Shown here: positions 1 through 10,680 of the stretch, piece by piece
How the letters are laid out: the number at the start of each line of letters is the position of its first letter
How positions within the stretch are numbered: position 1 is the first letter of the stretch
NCBI GenBank assembly: GCA_964023275.1
Contig: OZ029917.1
Span: forward strand, 29,588,005 to 29,652,004
Length of the DNA: 64,000 bases
From: Norana najaformis
Taxonomy: Eukaryota; Annelida; Clitellata; Crassiclitellata; Hormogastridae
Reading direction: 5' to 3'
Made by a program: the position numbers and the translations under genes
Notes under the pieces: generated by a model
The model's database searches: none
Told to the model about the DNA's origin: nothing
Seen by the model: the letters and a program-made list of their open reading frames with translations, nothing else

Positions 1-52
1 GAGTTTATCCTCTAACAGGCGCTTTATAAATCTCAAATTACAATTACAATCA
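1..52 (+). repeat. LINE 3' tail remnant
   Basis: The stretch contains GCGCTTTATAAAT followed by degenerate ATTACA hexamers. This is the usual 3' terminus of CR1/L2-group LINEs in animals. The body of the element lies outside the window. Confidence 0.4.
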
Positions 53-251
53 TGATCACGGCGTGTCTTGTGGTTCTACCATGGTCCAAAGGGCATGCTA
101 GACCATGAGTGCCATCTGCAGTGACAAGAACCCCGCAGTGGGGGGCGCACAAAACTATCCCAAGTCTTAGACCTGTTGCGATACTTATATCCTCATCATC
201 TAGCCTCAAACTACAAGCACTATTCATCATTGTTGACTGCTGTCTCATCAA
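53..251 (-). mobile_element. LINE C-terminal coding remnant
   Basis: The minus strand reads through a segment with PHCG, HGLACP and GR-x-x-RH spaced like the Cys/His-rich C-terminal tail that follows reverse transcriptase in several animal LINE polyproteins (family knowledge from memory). No start and no RT domain are present, so this is a short scrap. It abuts the plus-strand tail at 1-52, so two elements meet here. Confidence 0.4.
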
Positions 252-970
252 TAAACCGGAAAGTAGCTCATAGGTAGCGTGGTTTAACCTACCATAGGAG
301 TTATGTTACGTCAAAGTTTAGGTAAAGAAACTGTCGATGAACGATCATGCAAGTTAAAAACGGACTTGTCTACATAAGTTGAGTGCCGTCAAGGATCAGT
401 TCATTGGACTTCAACTACCGAGTCCTGATGTTCGATATGTGAAAAGGAGGTGGTCACATTCTCAACAGAATCTATCGAAGCATCATATCGAGTCAGTGGC
501 GAATGAGAAACTGGATTGGTGAGCGATATCATTTCGAAACAACATACCTACGAGGACATTCTGAAAGACAAGGTCAGAGAAATGAGTTTGTCGCAAGATA
601 TCTGCAAGAACTCAAAGGGGGAGTAAATGCCCATAGTTCAACATGGGAGGCTAGTATAACAACAATAAGATTAAATAAGAAGCTGGCCTAGTTAAGAATG
701 ACATTCGACTATGTTTTAAATTTAGTTGTATCTTTAAATATTCAACATTATTTCATTAAATCAGATGTAAACAAATGTCGTGAATTTAGTGGACAAAACG
801 AGCAATTACATAACCTTTGTAGTTTCCACATAGATATTTATTACAGGTCTAAGTCTGACCTCTAAAGATCATAGTAGGTGATGGACCCTGAGCTTGTATA
901 GGTATCCACTTGATAGTTCAGTGAATAAGCAAAAGTGAACTAATCTAATCTTGACTTCTAGATAGGGGGT
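252..970. other. No recognised feature
   Basis: I see no convincing coding region, RNA gene or repeat. A 62-codon open frame at 503-691 (+) has no recognisable motif. In context this is intergenic DNA or the 3' flank of the minus-strand host gene. Confidence 0.4.
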
Positions 971-1640
971 TACACTAGGTAAGGACTGTCCAGCTAATTA
1001 CTGATCTATTTCCAATCTGAATAATATCTCCAAACTGTTTGAACGCCTATTTCTTGTATGTCTTCATCTTATCCGAATTTTGTCCTTCTCAGTCGGCTTA
1101 TCGTAAATATCATTCAACTGTTGCTAGTTGTTCAGGTGTATCTCAGGGTTCTGCCTTTGGGCCTCTCCTTTTTTCAATCTTTATTGTGCCCATTTGTCAA
1201 ATACCATGCATGCATAATACAATGGTCCAGCAATATGCCGGTGGCTCTCAACTTTATGTTGTTCTCTCTCCCACAGATCCCTCAGCTAAAACTGAACTCG
1301 AACTCTCTGTCATTTTTCACATTTGGCTCAGCCTTAATAATCTTGCAATCAACTCTGACAAGTCAGAGGTAGTTCTTTTTACAACTCATCAGCATATGCA
1401 GTCTTTCCCTTCATATATGTCTACTGACCTTGCAGGAACCAAAATACCATTATCAGACAAAATTAAAACTCTATATGTAACCATTAATAACTCGCTCGAT
1501 ATGACTTCACACGTATCTTTAATTTGCAGGTCTTGTTTCAACCACGTCTGGACATTTCATCGCATCAGGCATTCTCTGGATGATGGTATGGCTAAAACAG
1601 TGGCACTTGCACTTGCCACCTGCTCAGTAACAAAGGGATT
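971..1640 (+). mobile_element. LINE 'B' reverse transcriptase fragment (CR1-like)
   Basis: The translation gives a decayed N-Y-x-x-I-S-N-L box, then GVSQGSAFGPLLFSIFI (RT motif B), QQYAGGSQLY where the family has YADD, and IPLSDKIKTLYVT with a following RSCFNHVWTFHRIRHSL thumb region. Family B members at 40681-44028 and 61690-62110 share these blocks. The copy lacks its endonuclease and C-terminal end, the catalytic Asp pair is changed to Gly-Gly, and frames shift, so it is inactive. Confidence 0.8.
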
Positions 1641-2188
1641 CTTGCTGAGCTTTTTACTAGAAGATTGGTTTCTCATTCTGTTTGATACACTAGCACACTC
1701 TAGGTCACTGTCTTCTTCAGTTGTGTTTTTACTGTTACTGCTTAATTCGAATTCTAGTGATGGTTAGAACTTCCACTTCGTTTTTGATCTCTCATGGCAT
1801 GCTCAGACTTTGTCTTAAAGGCTTACAGTTTCATTTTATGTGCCAAAGAGGCATAATGATATGATTGAAAGATTATCCTAGCATTAGAAATTCAACATTT
1901 ATTAGAATACTCTCCATTCACCAAGAAATAATAAACAGATGACTGAAGGATGGCAAAATGGCACACTGGATGAAACTTCCAAGACCCTATGCAACCTTTA
2001 AATATTCTCCAATTTACATAAAAACTGCACCTAATTTATTATTTTATAAATTGAGCTGATTTGGCACTTTCCAGTGTACAAACACTGAAGCTTTATTTTT
2101 ATGGTATTGACATTTGACCACCCTAATGAAGATCCTGCCAAACTTCATGCAGGTTTCAGACTGCAATCAAGAGGCAATGGACTGTCTC
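1641..2188. other. No recognised feature
   Basis: A+T-rich sequence with only short unrelated open frames. It separates the LINE B fragment from the 50 bp tandem repeat. Confidence 0.4.
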
Positions 2189-2338
2189 CAGTTTACAGAA
2201 GATTTACATTCAACATTCCACTTTATCAGACCTCAATACAGTTTACAGAAGATTTACATTCAACATTCCACTTTATCAGACCTCAATACAGTTTACAGAA
2301 GATTTACATTCAACATTACGTTTTATCAGCCCTCAATA
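2189..2338. repeat. 50 bp tandem triplication
   Basis: A unit beginning CAGTTTACAGAAGATTTACA is repeated three times, starting at 2189, 2239 and 2289. The first two units are identical and the third has a few changes near its end. It lies just upstream of the recognisable part of LINE G. Confidence 0.95.
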
Positions 2339-2629
2339 TTTGGTACATCAGGAGCTCTAAGTTCCAGTCTAAAGTCAGCCAGTTCAGTGACTATTGCACT
2401 ATGAAGTTGTTTAACGCTGCTTTGAGTAAGTGGTCCATTATGACCTTCCAGAAACGTGCTCTTGCTTTGCCTTCACTCAAACGCCCAGGGACAAGATGCT
2501 GAAAACAAGGCCAATTATCATCTAAGCTTCAACTTATCTTTTTTATCACAGATGGTCAATGTGTCTGACTAGTTTTCTGGAATCAAATTACCAATACCCA
2601 AACAGCAATGTGGTTTCAATAAGAGTCTG

Positions 2630-2776
2630 CAGGCAGAGTTACTGGACACCAGCGATTTGCCCCAAAGCAATCTGCAATAGCGCTAGTTAAGACAGATTTT
2701 TCACAGAGTCCGTCCTAACTAGCACTATTGCAGATTGCTTTGGGGCAAACAACTGGGGTCCAGTAACTCTGCCTGC
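2630..2776. repeat. 65 bp imperfect inverted duplication
   Basis: 2630-2694 is the reverse complement of 2712-2776 at about 60 of 65 positions, with a 17 bp spacer. The right arm is native LINE G coding (STIADCFGANNWGPVTLPAL); the left arm is the extra copy, breaking the LINE reading upstream. Confidence 0.95.
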
Positions 2777-3926
2777 TCTTTTTAATGTGAACACAGCTTT
2801 TGACACTGTTGACCACTGCATTCTCTTACAGCACCTTCAAATGTCATTTAATATTGTGGGTTGTCTTCTACAGAGGCTGTGCTAATTCCTTCCTGACTGC
2901 ACTCAAGCTCAGAGTTGGTTCCACCTGTCTCATTTGGGCTGCCACAGGGTTCCATTTGAGCTTCACTGCTTTATGTCCTCCACCTTTCATATCTGGGTCA
3001 TGTTCTTTCCTCCATGAGGGTTGCTGCTTGCCACTATGCTCAAGCATATATCAATGGCCAAGCTGCAGAGGCCTTTCTCCTTAGCTGAGAAAATGCTTGA
3101 GATGTGTAAAGTGCCAGCTCGTCCAATTGTCTCTGGCTTAATCCAGGAAAACCCAAATGATTTGGCTCATTAACTATCGGCAGCTCGTAAAGGTAGACTT
3201 GCATAACTTGCAGTTTTACTTTTTAAATGCATCACTCTCTACATTTGTGTGTGACTTGGGTGTGACGCAGGACCAATAATTTACCTTTTCTGGAATATGA
3301 AGACAGTATGTGGAATGTGCTTTTGTTACCTGCATCAGATTTGTAATATACATCACTTGCTTTCTGTCAAAGCTGCTCACACCCTTATGCACGCCCCCCC
3401 CCCTGTTTTTCGCATTAACCAATTTCAATTTAAAGATTCAGCTCCATCCTATCTTATGGAGCACAACCAGCTCAAATTTTATTTCAGGGTCATCTGTACC
3501 TGGTTGGTAATGGTGTTGTTTCCCCATCATGTACTTCCATGTCACAACATGTTAACTTCACTGAGTTCAGTCCCTCATTCTGCAAAGGACCGCCATTTAA
3601 CCTGCCTCCTTTCCTTGCTTCTATTCCACCACTGGATGAAGATGATTAAATTCAACCATGTTGTTTTATCAGGTCGGGAGCACCTCTTAAGAGTTTTCTT
3701 GAAGGGGTACTACATAAATGTGCACTCTTGATTATGATTGTGACCTTAAGCCAATGGAAACTTGTTAAGCCCACATTTCCATGCAGTGACTCACACAATG
3801 GACCATCCTTCTGAAGCAATATTCCAAGTCAGGTGGCATCACTAGACTTGTTCAAGTTTTTTACAATATTTACTGAACTTTGGAGATTTGCTCAGAAAAG
3901 TAATTTGGATGCACCAAAGTTAACAT

Positions 3927-4414
3927 TTCTGCACAAATCCGTATCCGTATATGTCCATCCTCATTCCTGAAGGTCGGAGACCAGAGTTCTCGATATCAGC
4001 CCTCTCCATGCCATCTTGTCCTGTGTGCTCCCGATGCATTCCGCTTCTGATAGTCCAGTCCATTCTTTAATGTCGTCCATCCATCTTCGCTTCGGTCTTC
4101 CCCTTGGTCTTGATCCCTCTACATATCCCTGTAGTAGGTGAGCAGAGAGTTTGTTTTCGCGGAGTAGGTGGCCGAAATATCTCAACTTCCTGCCCTTCAC
4201 TACCTCCAGCAGTCTTTTCGTTGGTCTCAGTTCTTCCAATATTGAGGCATTTGTTCTGTGTTCCCTCCAGCTGACCCACAGTATCTTCCTATATGTTGTC
4301 ATTTCAAAAGCTGATATTCTTTTTCTATCTACTGCCTTCAGAGTCCATGTCTCACAGCCATACAACGCCACCGACCACATCATCGTCTCCACCACCCTCC
4401 TCTTCTGCACAAAT
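3927..4414 (-). mobile_element. 5'-truncated RTE-like LINE with 12 bp target duplication
   Basis: The element occupies 3939-4402 and is flanked by the perfect direct repeat TTCTGCACAAAT (3927-3938 and 4403-4414). The minus-strand frame 3961-4410 reads the RTE C-terminal region: MMWSVALYGCETWTLKA, then R-x-x-RYFGHLLR and GRPKRRWMDDI, typical of the segment after the RT thumb. The 3' end, on the minus strand, is a short (ATACGG) tail at 3939-3952. It is inserted in LINE G. Confidence 0.92.
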
Positions 4415-5033
4415 ACTATATTTAAATAGTAAATTTAGGACTTGAAGTGGCATCTGGCATGGCATGGATATGCCCTCGACAGACAACAATTTCTGACCAT
4501 GGTCTGCTGACATACACCATTCTACTGGTTGAGCCTGACAAAGACACAGTATATCTGGCTAAGCATTCAAAGACTGATGAAGAAGAGTAAAATAGTCATG
4601 ACTTCTTGACTAGAATTACAACTCATCATCCATGGTGTGAGTGTGCTCCTGGATTGGAAACTATCCATGGCTGACCATTTGAACTATCTCTGCAGTCTGC
4701 TACTACCAGCTGCTTGTTAAGATATTTAGGTGCCACGCTTCCACACATCAGATTCTTCTGTGTTGAACATTCCTCTTGGAAAAGTCTTCTGCTGCTTTTA
4801 TGTACTGCTGCATTTGACTCTATTCAGCAAACACAAAATTGCCTTAAACACACTTGTTTTGAGGCAGTTTGATAGCTATAGGCATGCATGCAACGCTTTT
4901 GAGGTTTTTTAAAAGGCACGATATAAATGTCCATATATAAGTACAAATGTTTAGACATGCAGGTACAGAAATGCGATGTTTGAGCAGCTATGATTCTAAT
5001 CACACTTGGAAACTAAGTACCCCTTAAACATAC

Positions 5034-5176
5034 CTGTTCACTGACATATCTGTAGTTCTTTTGTATGGTCACAATTTCTTGCTGACTTAGGCTAAGCTGT
5101 CTAGCAAGTGGCACCCAATCACTCTGTAAGACATCAGCTATATCTGTTAGCCGGAGTTCATCTTTTGAAATTTTAC
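5034..5176 (-). CDS. Death-domain exon of an ankyrin-like host gene
   Basis: This 143 bp exon is bounded by ATTCCAG| and |GTATGT on the minus strand. It encodes KISKDELRLTDIADVLQSD followed by WVPLARQLSLSQQEIVTIQK and a terminal V-S-E-Q. The pattern (IADxL-x2-DWxxLARxL-x-Sxx-EI-x2-I) is that of the ankyrin-class Death domain, a protein-interaction module. The exon begins in phase 1 and ends on a codon boundary. Its phase matches the donor of the exon at 29593-29914, giving the join ...FGNIT|S|KISK. The last helices of the domain must lie on a further exon that I did not find. The short linker between UPA and Death domains resembles invertebrate ankyrins or a UPA-Death protein more than vertebrate ankyrins. 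Selection of splice sites is inference from sequence only. Confidence 0.75.
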
Positions 5177-6774
5177 CTGGAATACATAAATTGTTGAAGA
5201 TATAGTGTACTGTAATTTGCAAAATTTCTAGCCTAAATAGGCTAGTTTAGCCTACTATGGTTCAGTATCTCTTTGGTGCATTTGAGCTATCTGTAACATC
5301 TTACCCTGAGATCATAACTGGGTAGATATAATAAGGATTGGCTTTGTAAAATTTAGGGCATAAAGTTGCAAGATCTTCAAGGGTGCTTGGAGTAAGAAAT
5401 GCAAAGTGCTCCAAGGTTTATTTTCTTTACCAGTGAAAATTAAACAAGTTGGAAGCATACAGATACTACTCAGAAACACCAACGTTTGAAACAGAAACGC
5501 TTTTGTTGAAAACATGAAGATAGTACTCAGAAACCCGTCAGAAACATACAGTTAAGAAACAGAACAGATTGGTCTGACAGAGAAACATATTAGTCAGAAT
5601 AAACACATTTGTTGAAAACATACAGGAACTATTCTGAAAGCCAATGTTGGAAACAAAACATATAGGTCAGAAACACATATTACCATAATTTCAGGACTAT
5701 AAGTCTTGTTACAAGCAGTTCTCCAAGTTAAGTATAGTTGTCAGTGGTGTGAATGTGGCTTGAAAGAGAAGATTATGGAAGGAAGGAAGATGCCAGAAGG
5801 CTATAAATAGAAGGTACAAGCATCAAAGGAAGAGACTAGAGAGAGACTAAAGGTAGATAGATACAGAAAGAGATCTCTGAGTTAAAGATGTCTGTACATT
5901 ATATGTGATAAACTTTTTGTACCAATGGAAAATTTAACTGCTGAGAATAGGCAGCTTATAACAATTCACGTTCGTTTGGCAATTTTTGTGACAGTTTATT
6001 ATATGAGCTTTGAAGAGGCAACTTGTCGAAAGATGCACTTATGTGCAAAATGTAAAACAGGACAGGATTAACTATGAGTCAGTTACTGAGGATAACTGAA
6101 CAAGTGAAGATAGAAACATCTGGAGACAGACAGTTCATCATGCGGCCCAACTTCAGATTGAAGATGGCTAAAGACAAGACAAGACTATGACCTGGATTAT
6201 AATATACATCTCCATACAAGAGGTGGTACTAGGCATGCAGAAAGAATTGAAGTTTTATTGCAGACACCATGTGTGGGAGTTAATGGCTTTAAATGGTTGC
6301 AGCTAAGGAAAGCCACCTCCCTCTTGACTGACACCTATATTAGTTCATGGAAAGGTGAGAGTAATAATATTGGATATTGTGCATGACTGCAGCTGAGCAA
6401 AGATCAGCACCCAATATAGGTGATTTAAACTTTATAATTGTTTGGTGGCAACAGCTAGCTGCATCGTGTCAACATCCCATTAAGGCAAAGTTTTCAGGTA
6501 GCTGTCATTAGCATTGACAATAAGTGCTAGTGCAGACAGATAAACTGTACAATTTAATTACAATTTGATGACATCTTTATAAAGATGAGCCAACAGTCTG
6601 AGACCGATGTGTCATGACTCTTCGAGTCAAGACTATGAGGAACGAAACTCCTGCGGACTCTACCATTGGCTGACAATTCTAAAATGATCTCTGTGAAGAT
6701 TTGCTGTCAGATGACACAGGGGATGAGGAGAGTGAGTATGGATCAAAGGGTAAGGGAAACATGAATGATAAGTA
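5177..6774. other. Intron sequence with degenerate GAAACA array
   Basis: This is intron of the ankyrin-like gene. Between about 5470 and 5690 the words GTCAGAAACA, GAAAACATA and GAAACAGAA recur irregularly, a degenerate short-period array. The rest shows no recognisable coding or element ends. Confidence 0.4.
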
Positions 6775-7735
6775 AAGTAGGTATGTAATGCATTTGTTAA
6801 CATGCCATATGTGCATCAACTGAGCAAGGAATCATAGGAATGGGTGGGCATGGCAGTCAGACAACAAAAGCCAGATGATACAAATAGGTCTTAAGCCACT
6901 TTATGAATGTCTAGTGAGTTATTGTTATGAATAGAATGAACAGGAAGACTATTCCAGATGATGACTGGTGCAGAATAGCTTAATCCACTTTAGGAGAATT
7001 CAGATCAACAGATTTGGATGGCAGGGAGAGACAGACAGTTTTGTGTAGCTGATTGCAGAGATCTGGATGGTAGCAATGTAAGGAAGATGACAGGTAAGCT
7101 GGTTGATTGGTAGAGAGAGTCTTGTGTATAAGGAGAACTATCTTGTAAGTGATTCTGGAGCTGACAGGCAGCCAACATAGGTTTTCCAGTACAGGAGAGA
7201 CATGATCAAACCTGTGGGTTCCTGTCACCAGACAGGCTAATGAGTCAAAGTGACTGAGTGCTATGTACAGTTGTGTGTCGTTGGCATACTGGTTTCCAGA
7301 AATTACACTGGCAACTGCAGCCACATAAAGCGTGAAAAAAATTGGGCCAAGGACTGACTCTTGTTGGACACCATATGCATAGGTCTTGCGCCCTTAATGA
7401 TCCAATGTTGACGTGTTGTGACTGGTCCCTCAGGTAACTGCTGATCCGATCCAGTGCAGCATCGGTAATGCCCAATGTCTTCTGTAGCCTCGCGATGAGT
7501 GTTGCTTTGTCAATCGTATCAAAGGCAGCAGTAGGGTCGAGACCGATAAGCAGAGTGGGTTGATGTCGTCTGGAAGCAGTGTAGACATCATCAGGAATCT
7601 TCAATAAGGCCATTTCAGTCAAGTGATTCCCATGGTAAGCTGACTGATGAAAGGAGCTGCTAATGTGATACAAGAGATGAGCAATGAAGACACATTTCAA
7701 AATTTCAACAGTGTAAGTTTGAAGCTGGGCTGAAT
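6775..7735 (-). mobile_element. LINE B-like RT fragment, minus strand
   Basis: Reading leftwards, the frame contains SAYHGNHLTEMALLKIPDDVY, then TLLIGLDPTAAFDTIDKATL (RT motif A, F-D-T-I-D), SYLRDQSQHVNIG, and QYANDTQLYIALS (YADD decayed to YAND). It then jumps to FDHVSPVLENLCWLPVSSRI and LWN-type C-terminal coding, so the thumb region was lost by an internal deletion. The 3' untranslated part (6795-6900) is shared with 40547-40675, and the end is a degenerate ACTT-rich tail. Many frame breaks; inactive. Confidence 0.75.
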
Positions 7736-8241
7736 CCTAATGGGGTTCATGAAGAATGTTAGACCATCCCAAATCAGTCACTATGGAAAAATTACTGGAC
7801 TGGTGCATCAACTTCCCAGACAGTTAAGAGTTAAATTACTTTAGTTTACTGTTGCCTCTTAGTGGAAAAGGTCTTTGACTTACCTTGAGGAAATGATGAA
7901 TATCTTTGCCATGAACATCTTGACGTGCATGTCTAGATACAGGTGTTTTGCAGAGGAACTTGTGGCTGCTTCATAAGCAACACTATTAACAAGGCATCTT
8001 CAAGTGATCGATTCCGGGTTCTAACTAAATATTTGTGCATCACTGTGATGCATCAAAGACTGCCTCTTGTGGTGCATCAGAATTTGCTCTCGTATATAAA
8101 GTCATATATAACAACCCTTTGCTTTCCAACTGGTGAGAGTTTGGGGGTCCTTGGCTATGGCTATCATTTGTACTGTGATCAGTATTTCATTTCCTTAGAT
8201 TTAGCAACAAGTTTGTGCATGAAAAGACCTATTCAACTTGA

Positions 8242-8273
8242 ACTGTAGTGCTGAACCAGTTCAGCACTACAGT
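8242..8273. repeat. Perfect 15 bp hairpin palindrome
   Basis: ACTGTAGTGCTGAAC at 8242-8256 is followed by CA and its exact reverse complement at 8259-8273. It may be a fold-back scar like those inside neighbouring LINEs, or one end of an unrecognised element. Confidence 0.9.
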
Positions 8274-8795
8274 ATCAGAGGCCTTCCACAAGAAGCTTGC
8301 CAGACTAAACTGAAGTACAGAGGTGATGTGGCTGAATATCAAAAATGGCCTGTCACTAGGCTCCTTGAATAAATAAGTAATTGCAATTAATCCATAGATT
8401 AAAAATTAAATTGAAAATTAACTGCAAATTAATCACACTTTTAACAAATGAACAATCTTCATTAAATTAAAACATACAAGTTGCTAATAATTTTTCAGTC
8501 ATAATTCCATTGAAATAATCTAAACATCATCTAAAAATCAGGATATAGAAATCTTTTAAAATGTATTTAATAATTTTTTAAGGTTTACTCCTATTAAGTG
8601 AAGCCAGTAACTTCAGTAATCTTGCTTAATTATGTTGCCTGGATCAGGCAAAGCCCTTTTCTTATTAACTATATGCCCTGATAAAGAAAACCATTCACAA
8701 GGTACCGCTGTTGATGGTGATGCCAAATACTTCTTGGCTAGTCAGGTAAAAAAATAGATGTGCTCCAACATGTGACATTTACTATTTTAATGGAC

Positions 8796-9107
8796 TTATG
8801 TCAATGTCAATCTGCGGTTCAGTTCTACAATGTTGGGGGCAGCTTTTGAATTGGTTCCAGGATGCATAAGTGGTTCATCTTCTGAATCCAAACATAGTTC
8901 ATGGATACCAAGTCTCTCTTTGGGAGGTTCTGGTGGAGTGTTTGTGGGCAAATACGATGGGCTGCGCATTAAAGAATTTTTCAGCACATGGGCCACATGA
9001 TGAGTGCAGAGCAAGCCTATCAGGGGTTTGGGGCAGAGCCAGTGGAGTCTGGGGAAAACATTAGTAGAAGAAATCCCCCCAAAAAGAGAATTTTTATACA
9101 GAGTCAT
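8796..9107 (-). other. Unrecognised exon-like open frame
   Basis: A 103-codon minus-strand frame ends NIVELNRRLTLT-stop. The part after a possible acceptor (ATGCGCAG|CC) is rich in Pro and acidic residues (TPPEPPKERLGIHE, CLDSEDEPL) and looks protein-like. It could be an alternative terminal exon, but its phase does not fit the UPA donor at 29593. No family recognised. Confidence 0.2.
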
Positions 9108-9149
9108 TTCTGGCTATTTTTCTTGTATTATGTTTTAGGTTTTTACATT

Positions 9150-10680
9150 GTATTCTAGTCCATATTAGACTGTTTACCCTTCTCTTAAAAAGCCATCTCT
9201 CCCTCTTGATGATTTATCAAACTATTGCCTCATCTCTACTCTCAATTTTATTTCCAAAATCCTGAAAAAGTAGTTGCCAATCGTACGAGTAGTCATTTTT
9301 CATCACACAACCTGTGCCTTCCTTTCCAATTTGCCTACTGCAAAAATATTATTCCAAATAAACCTCAATCACATAATCAACTCCAAGGACCAAGGAAAAG
9401 TAACTGCTCTCATTTTCTTGATCTCTCTGCTGCTTTTGATGCTGTTTATCCAGGCATACTCCTTTACCCTCTCAAAAACAGGTTTGGTCATTCTGGTCAA
9501 GCTCTCCAATTTTTAACAGCTCACCTACATCCTCATATTCAGTCAGTATTAAAGGTTAGGGTCAGGGTCTGAATTAGGGAAAGGGTCTGGGCCGGGGCCA
9601 GGATCCAGGTTGGGTTAGTGGGAGGCCAGTTCTGATGGGGTTAAGAATAGGGTTAAGGTTAGGGTCAGGGTGGGGAAGGTGGGGGTTCCTTTTTGTGGAG
9701 TTATAGTAGGAGTTGGATCTGTAGTGAGGGGAGTGGTGTATGTGTGCATGTCGGGGGTTGGGGGAATGGGGGATAACCTGGATTCCATCCAATGTTAAAA
9801 TCCTTTGTCCCCTGGTGAGTTGGTTGGGGTGGGGAGGTGAGAATTCAGAGGGAAAAGGGGGAATTTTGTTGGGTGGAAAAGGGGTAATATTTTTTTACCT
9901 TATATTTACATTTATCGAGCGATTTATTTATAACCTTTATTCTATACATATATATGTATATTTTTTATAGTTCCTTATATACAAATCTCGAGGACCTTCT
10001 ATTGGATTACCTAAAGTATTCTATATCCCTGAGATGGGAAGACTGGTTAAAGTGGGGGTTTCAGTTTGTGGGATTGCATATGATTGTCAGGATCCTTGGG
10101 CATTAGCTAGATGTGGGCCAGGAAGGTAGTGCATAGATCAGATGATTTAGACCCACATGGTACTTTATTCTTTTGGCAGGTGTCAATCTTGACCTGGAAC
10201 CAAACCCTTTTGCTTATCGATTTTGTTTTGACTGAGTGCCTGCGAATAAGCTGGCTCCCGCGACTTCGCTTTTGTTGGGCTCTGTAGAAATCTTGAGATT
10301 ACGATTACGATTCTTATCAACCAACTCACTTCTGTGCCTACTATCTTGAATTGTGTCATTCCACGAGGTTTGGTACTGGGCTTGCTTTTGTTCACATTGT
10401 ACTGTATATGACTCCATCTGGTTAACTACTTACTGGTAACTCTCTTGACTACCACTTGTAGACTGATACCCAGCTATTCCTCTCATTCAACAGTTGTACA
10501 TCTAATCCTGCTGTCCAGCTACTTGCTTCAATTGTTGGTGATGTTCAGTCTTGGATGGCTAGTAATAAACTTCTGAATCCTTTAAAACCTGAATTCCTTC
10601 CTCTAGGTGCAAGCCAACAACTTCACAATTTTTATTGTTGATCTGTTCAGTTGGGGAATTTGTTTTTTGAGTAGTTTGCA
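9150..10680 (+). mobile_element. LINE 'D'-like RT fragment, split
   Basis: 9190-9553 reads KPSLPLDDLSNYCLISTL, NFISKIL, LDLSAAFDAVYPGILLYPL and HLHPHIQSV. 10314-10680 resumes with NQLTSVPTILNC, a decayed motif B (VIPRGLVLGLLLFTLY), and VQLLA-type and QSWMAS-type blocks. The two parts align end to end with LINE D elsewhere in the window, so 9554-10313 is an insertion. Numerous stops. Confidence 0.6.
9554..10313 (+). mobile_element. G-rich insertion ending in a LINE A tail
   Basis: The first 330 bp are strongly G-rich on this strand, with repeated GGTTAGGG and GGGTCAGGG words. The last 126 bp (10188-10313) are the LINE A 3' end, from TCTTGACCTGGAACC through GTAGAAATC to the ATTACG hexamers. 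The intervening sequence does not match LINE A. It may be a non-autonomous element using the LINE A tail, or an independent insertion next to a 5'-truncated LINE A. No clear target duplication. Confidence 0.45.

Larger units (their letters stand above)
2340..4930 (+). mobile_element. LINE 'G' copy (CR1-like), interrupted
   Basis: Decayed RT blocks are readable: NLSFLSQ near 2540, LTSTIADCFG...VTLPALFNVNTAFDTVDH at 2712-2820 (RT motif A with the first catalytic Asp region), and a weak motif B near 2945. The 3' end carries FK/LKTHLF-like coding and the terminal sequence GCAACGCTTTTGAGG...AAGGCACGATATAAAT at 4887-4928, matching the 3' end of the better copy at 52890-54515. The copy is split by an inverted duplication (2630-2711) and an RTE insertion (3939-4402) and has many stops. 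Confidence 0.7.
7736..9149. other. Mostly unassigned intron sequence
   Basis: No element could be assigned with confidence apart from the short palindrome at 8242-8273 and the open frame at 8796-9107. 8340-8600 is very A+T-rich. Confidence 0.35.

Noticed and set aside
9554-9680. True telomeric repeat tract
   Set aside because: Spacing is irregular and the words lie inside an apparent insertion, so only a weak resemblance is claimed.
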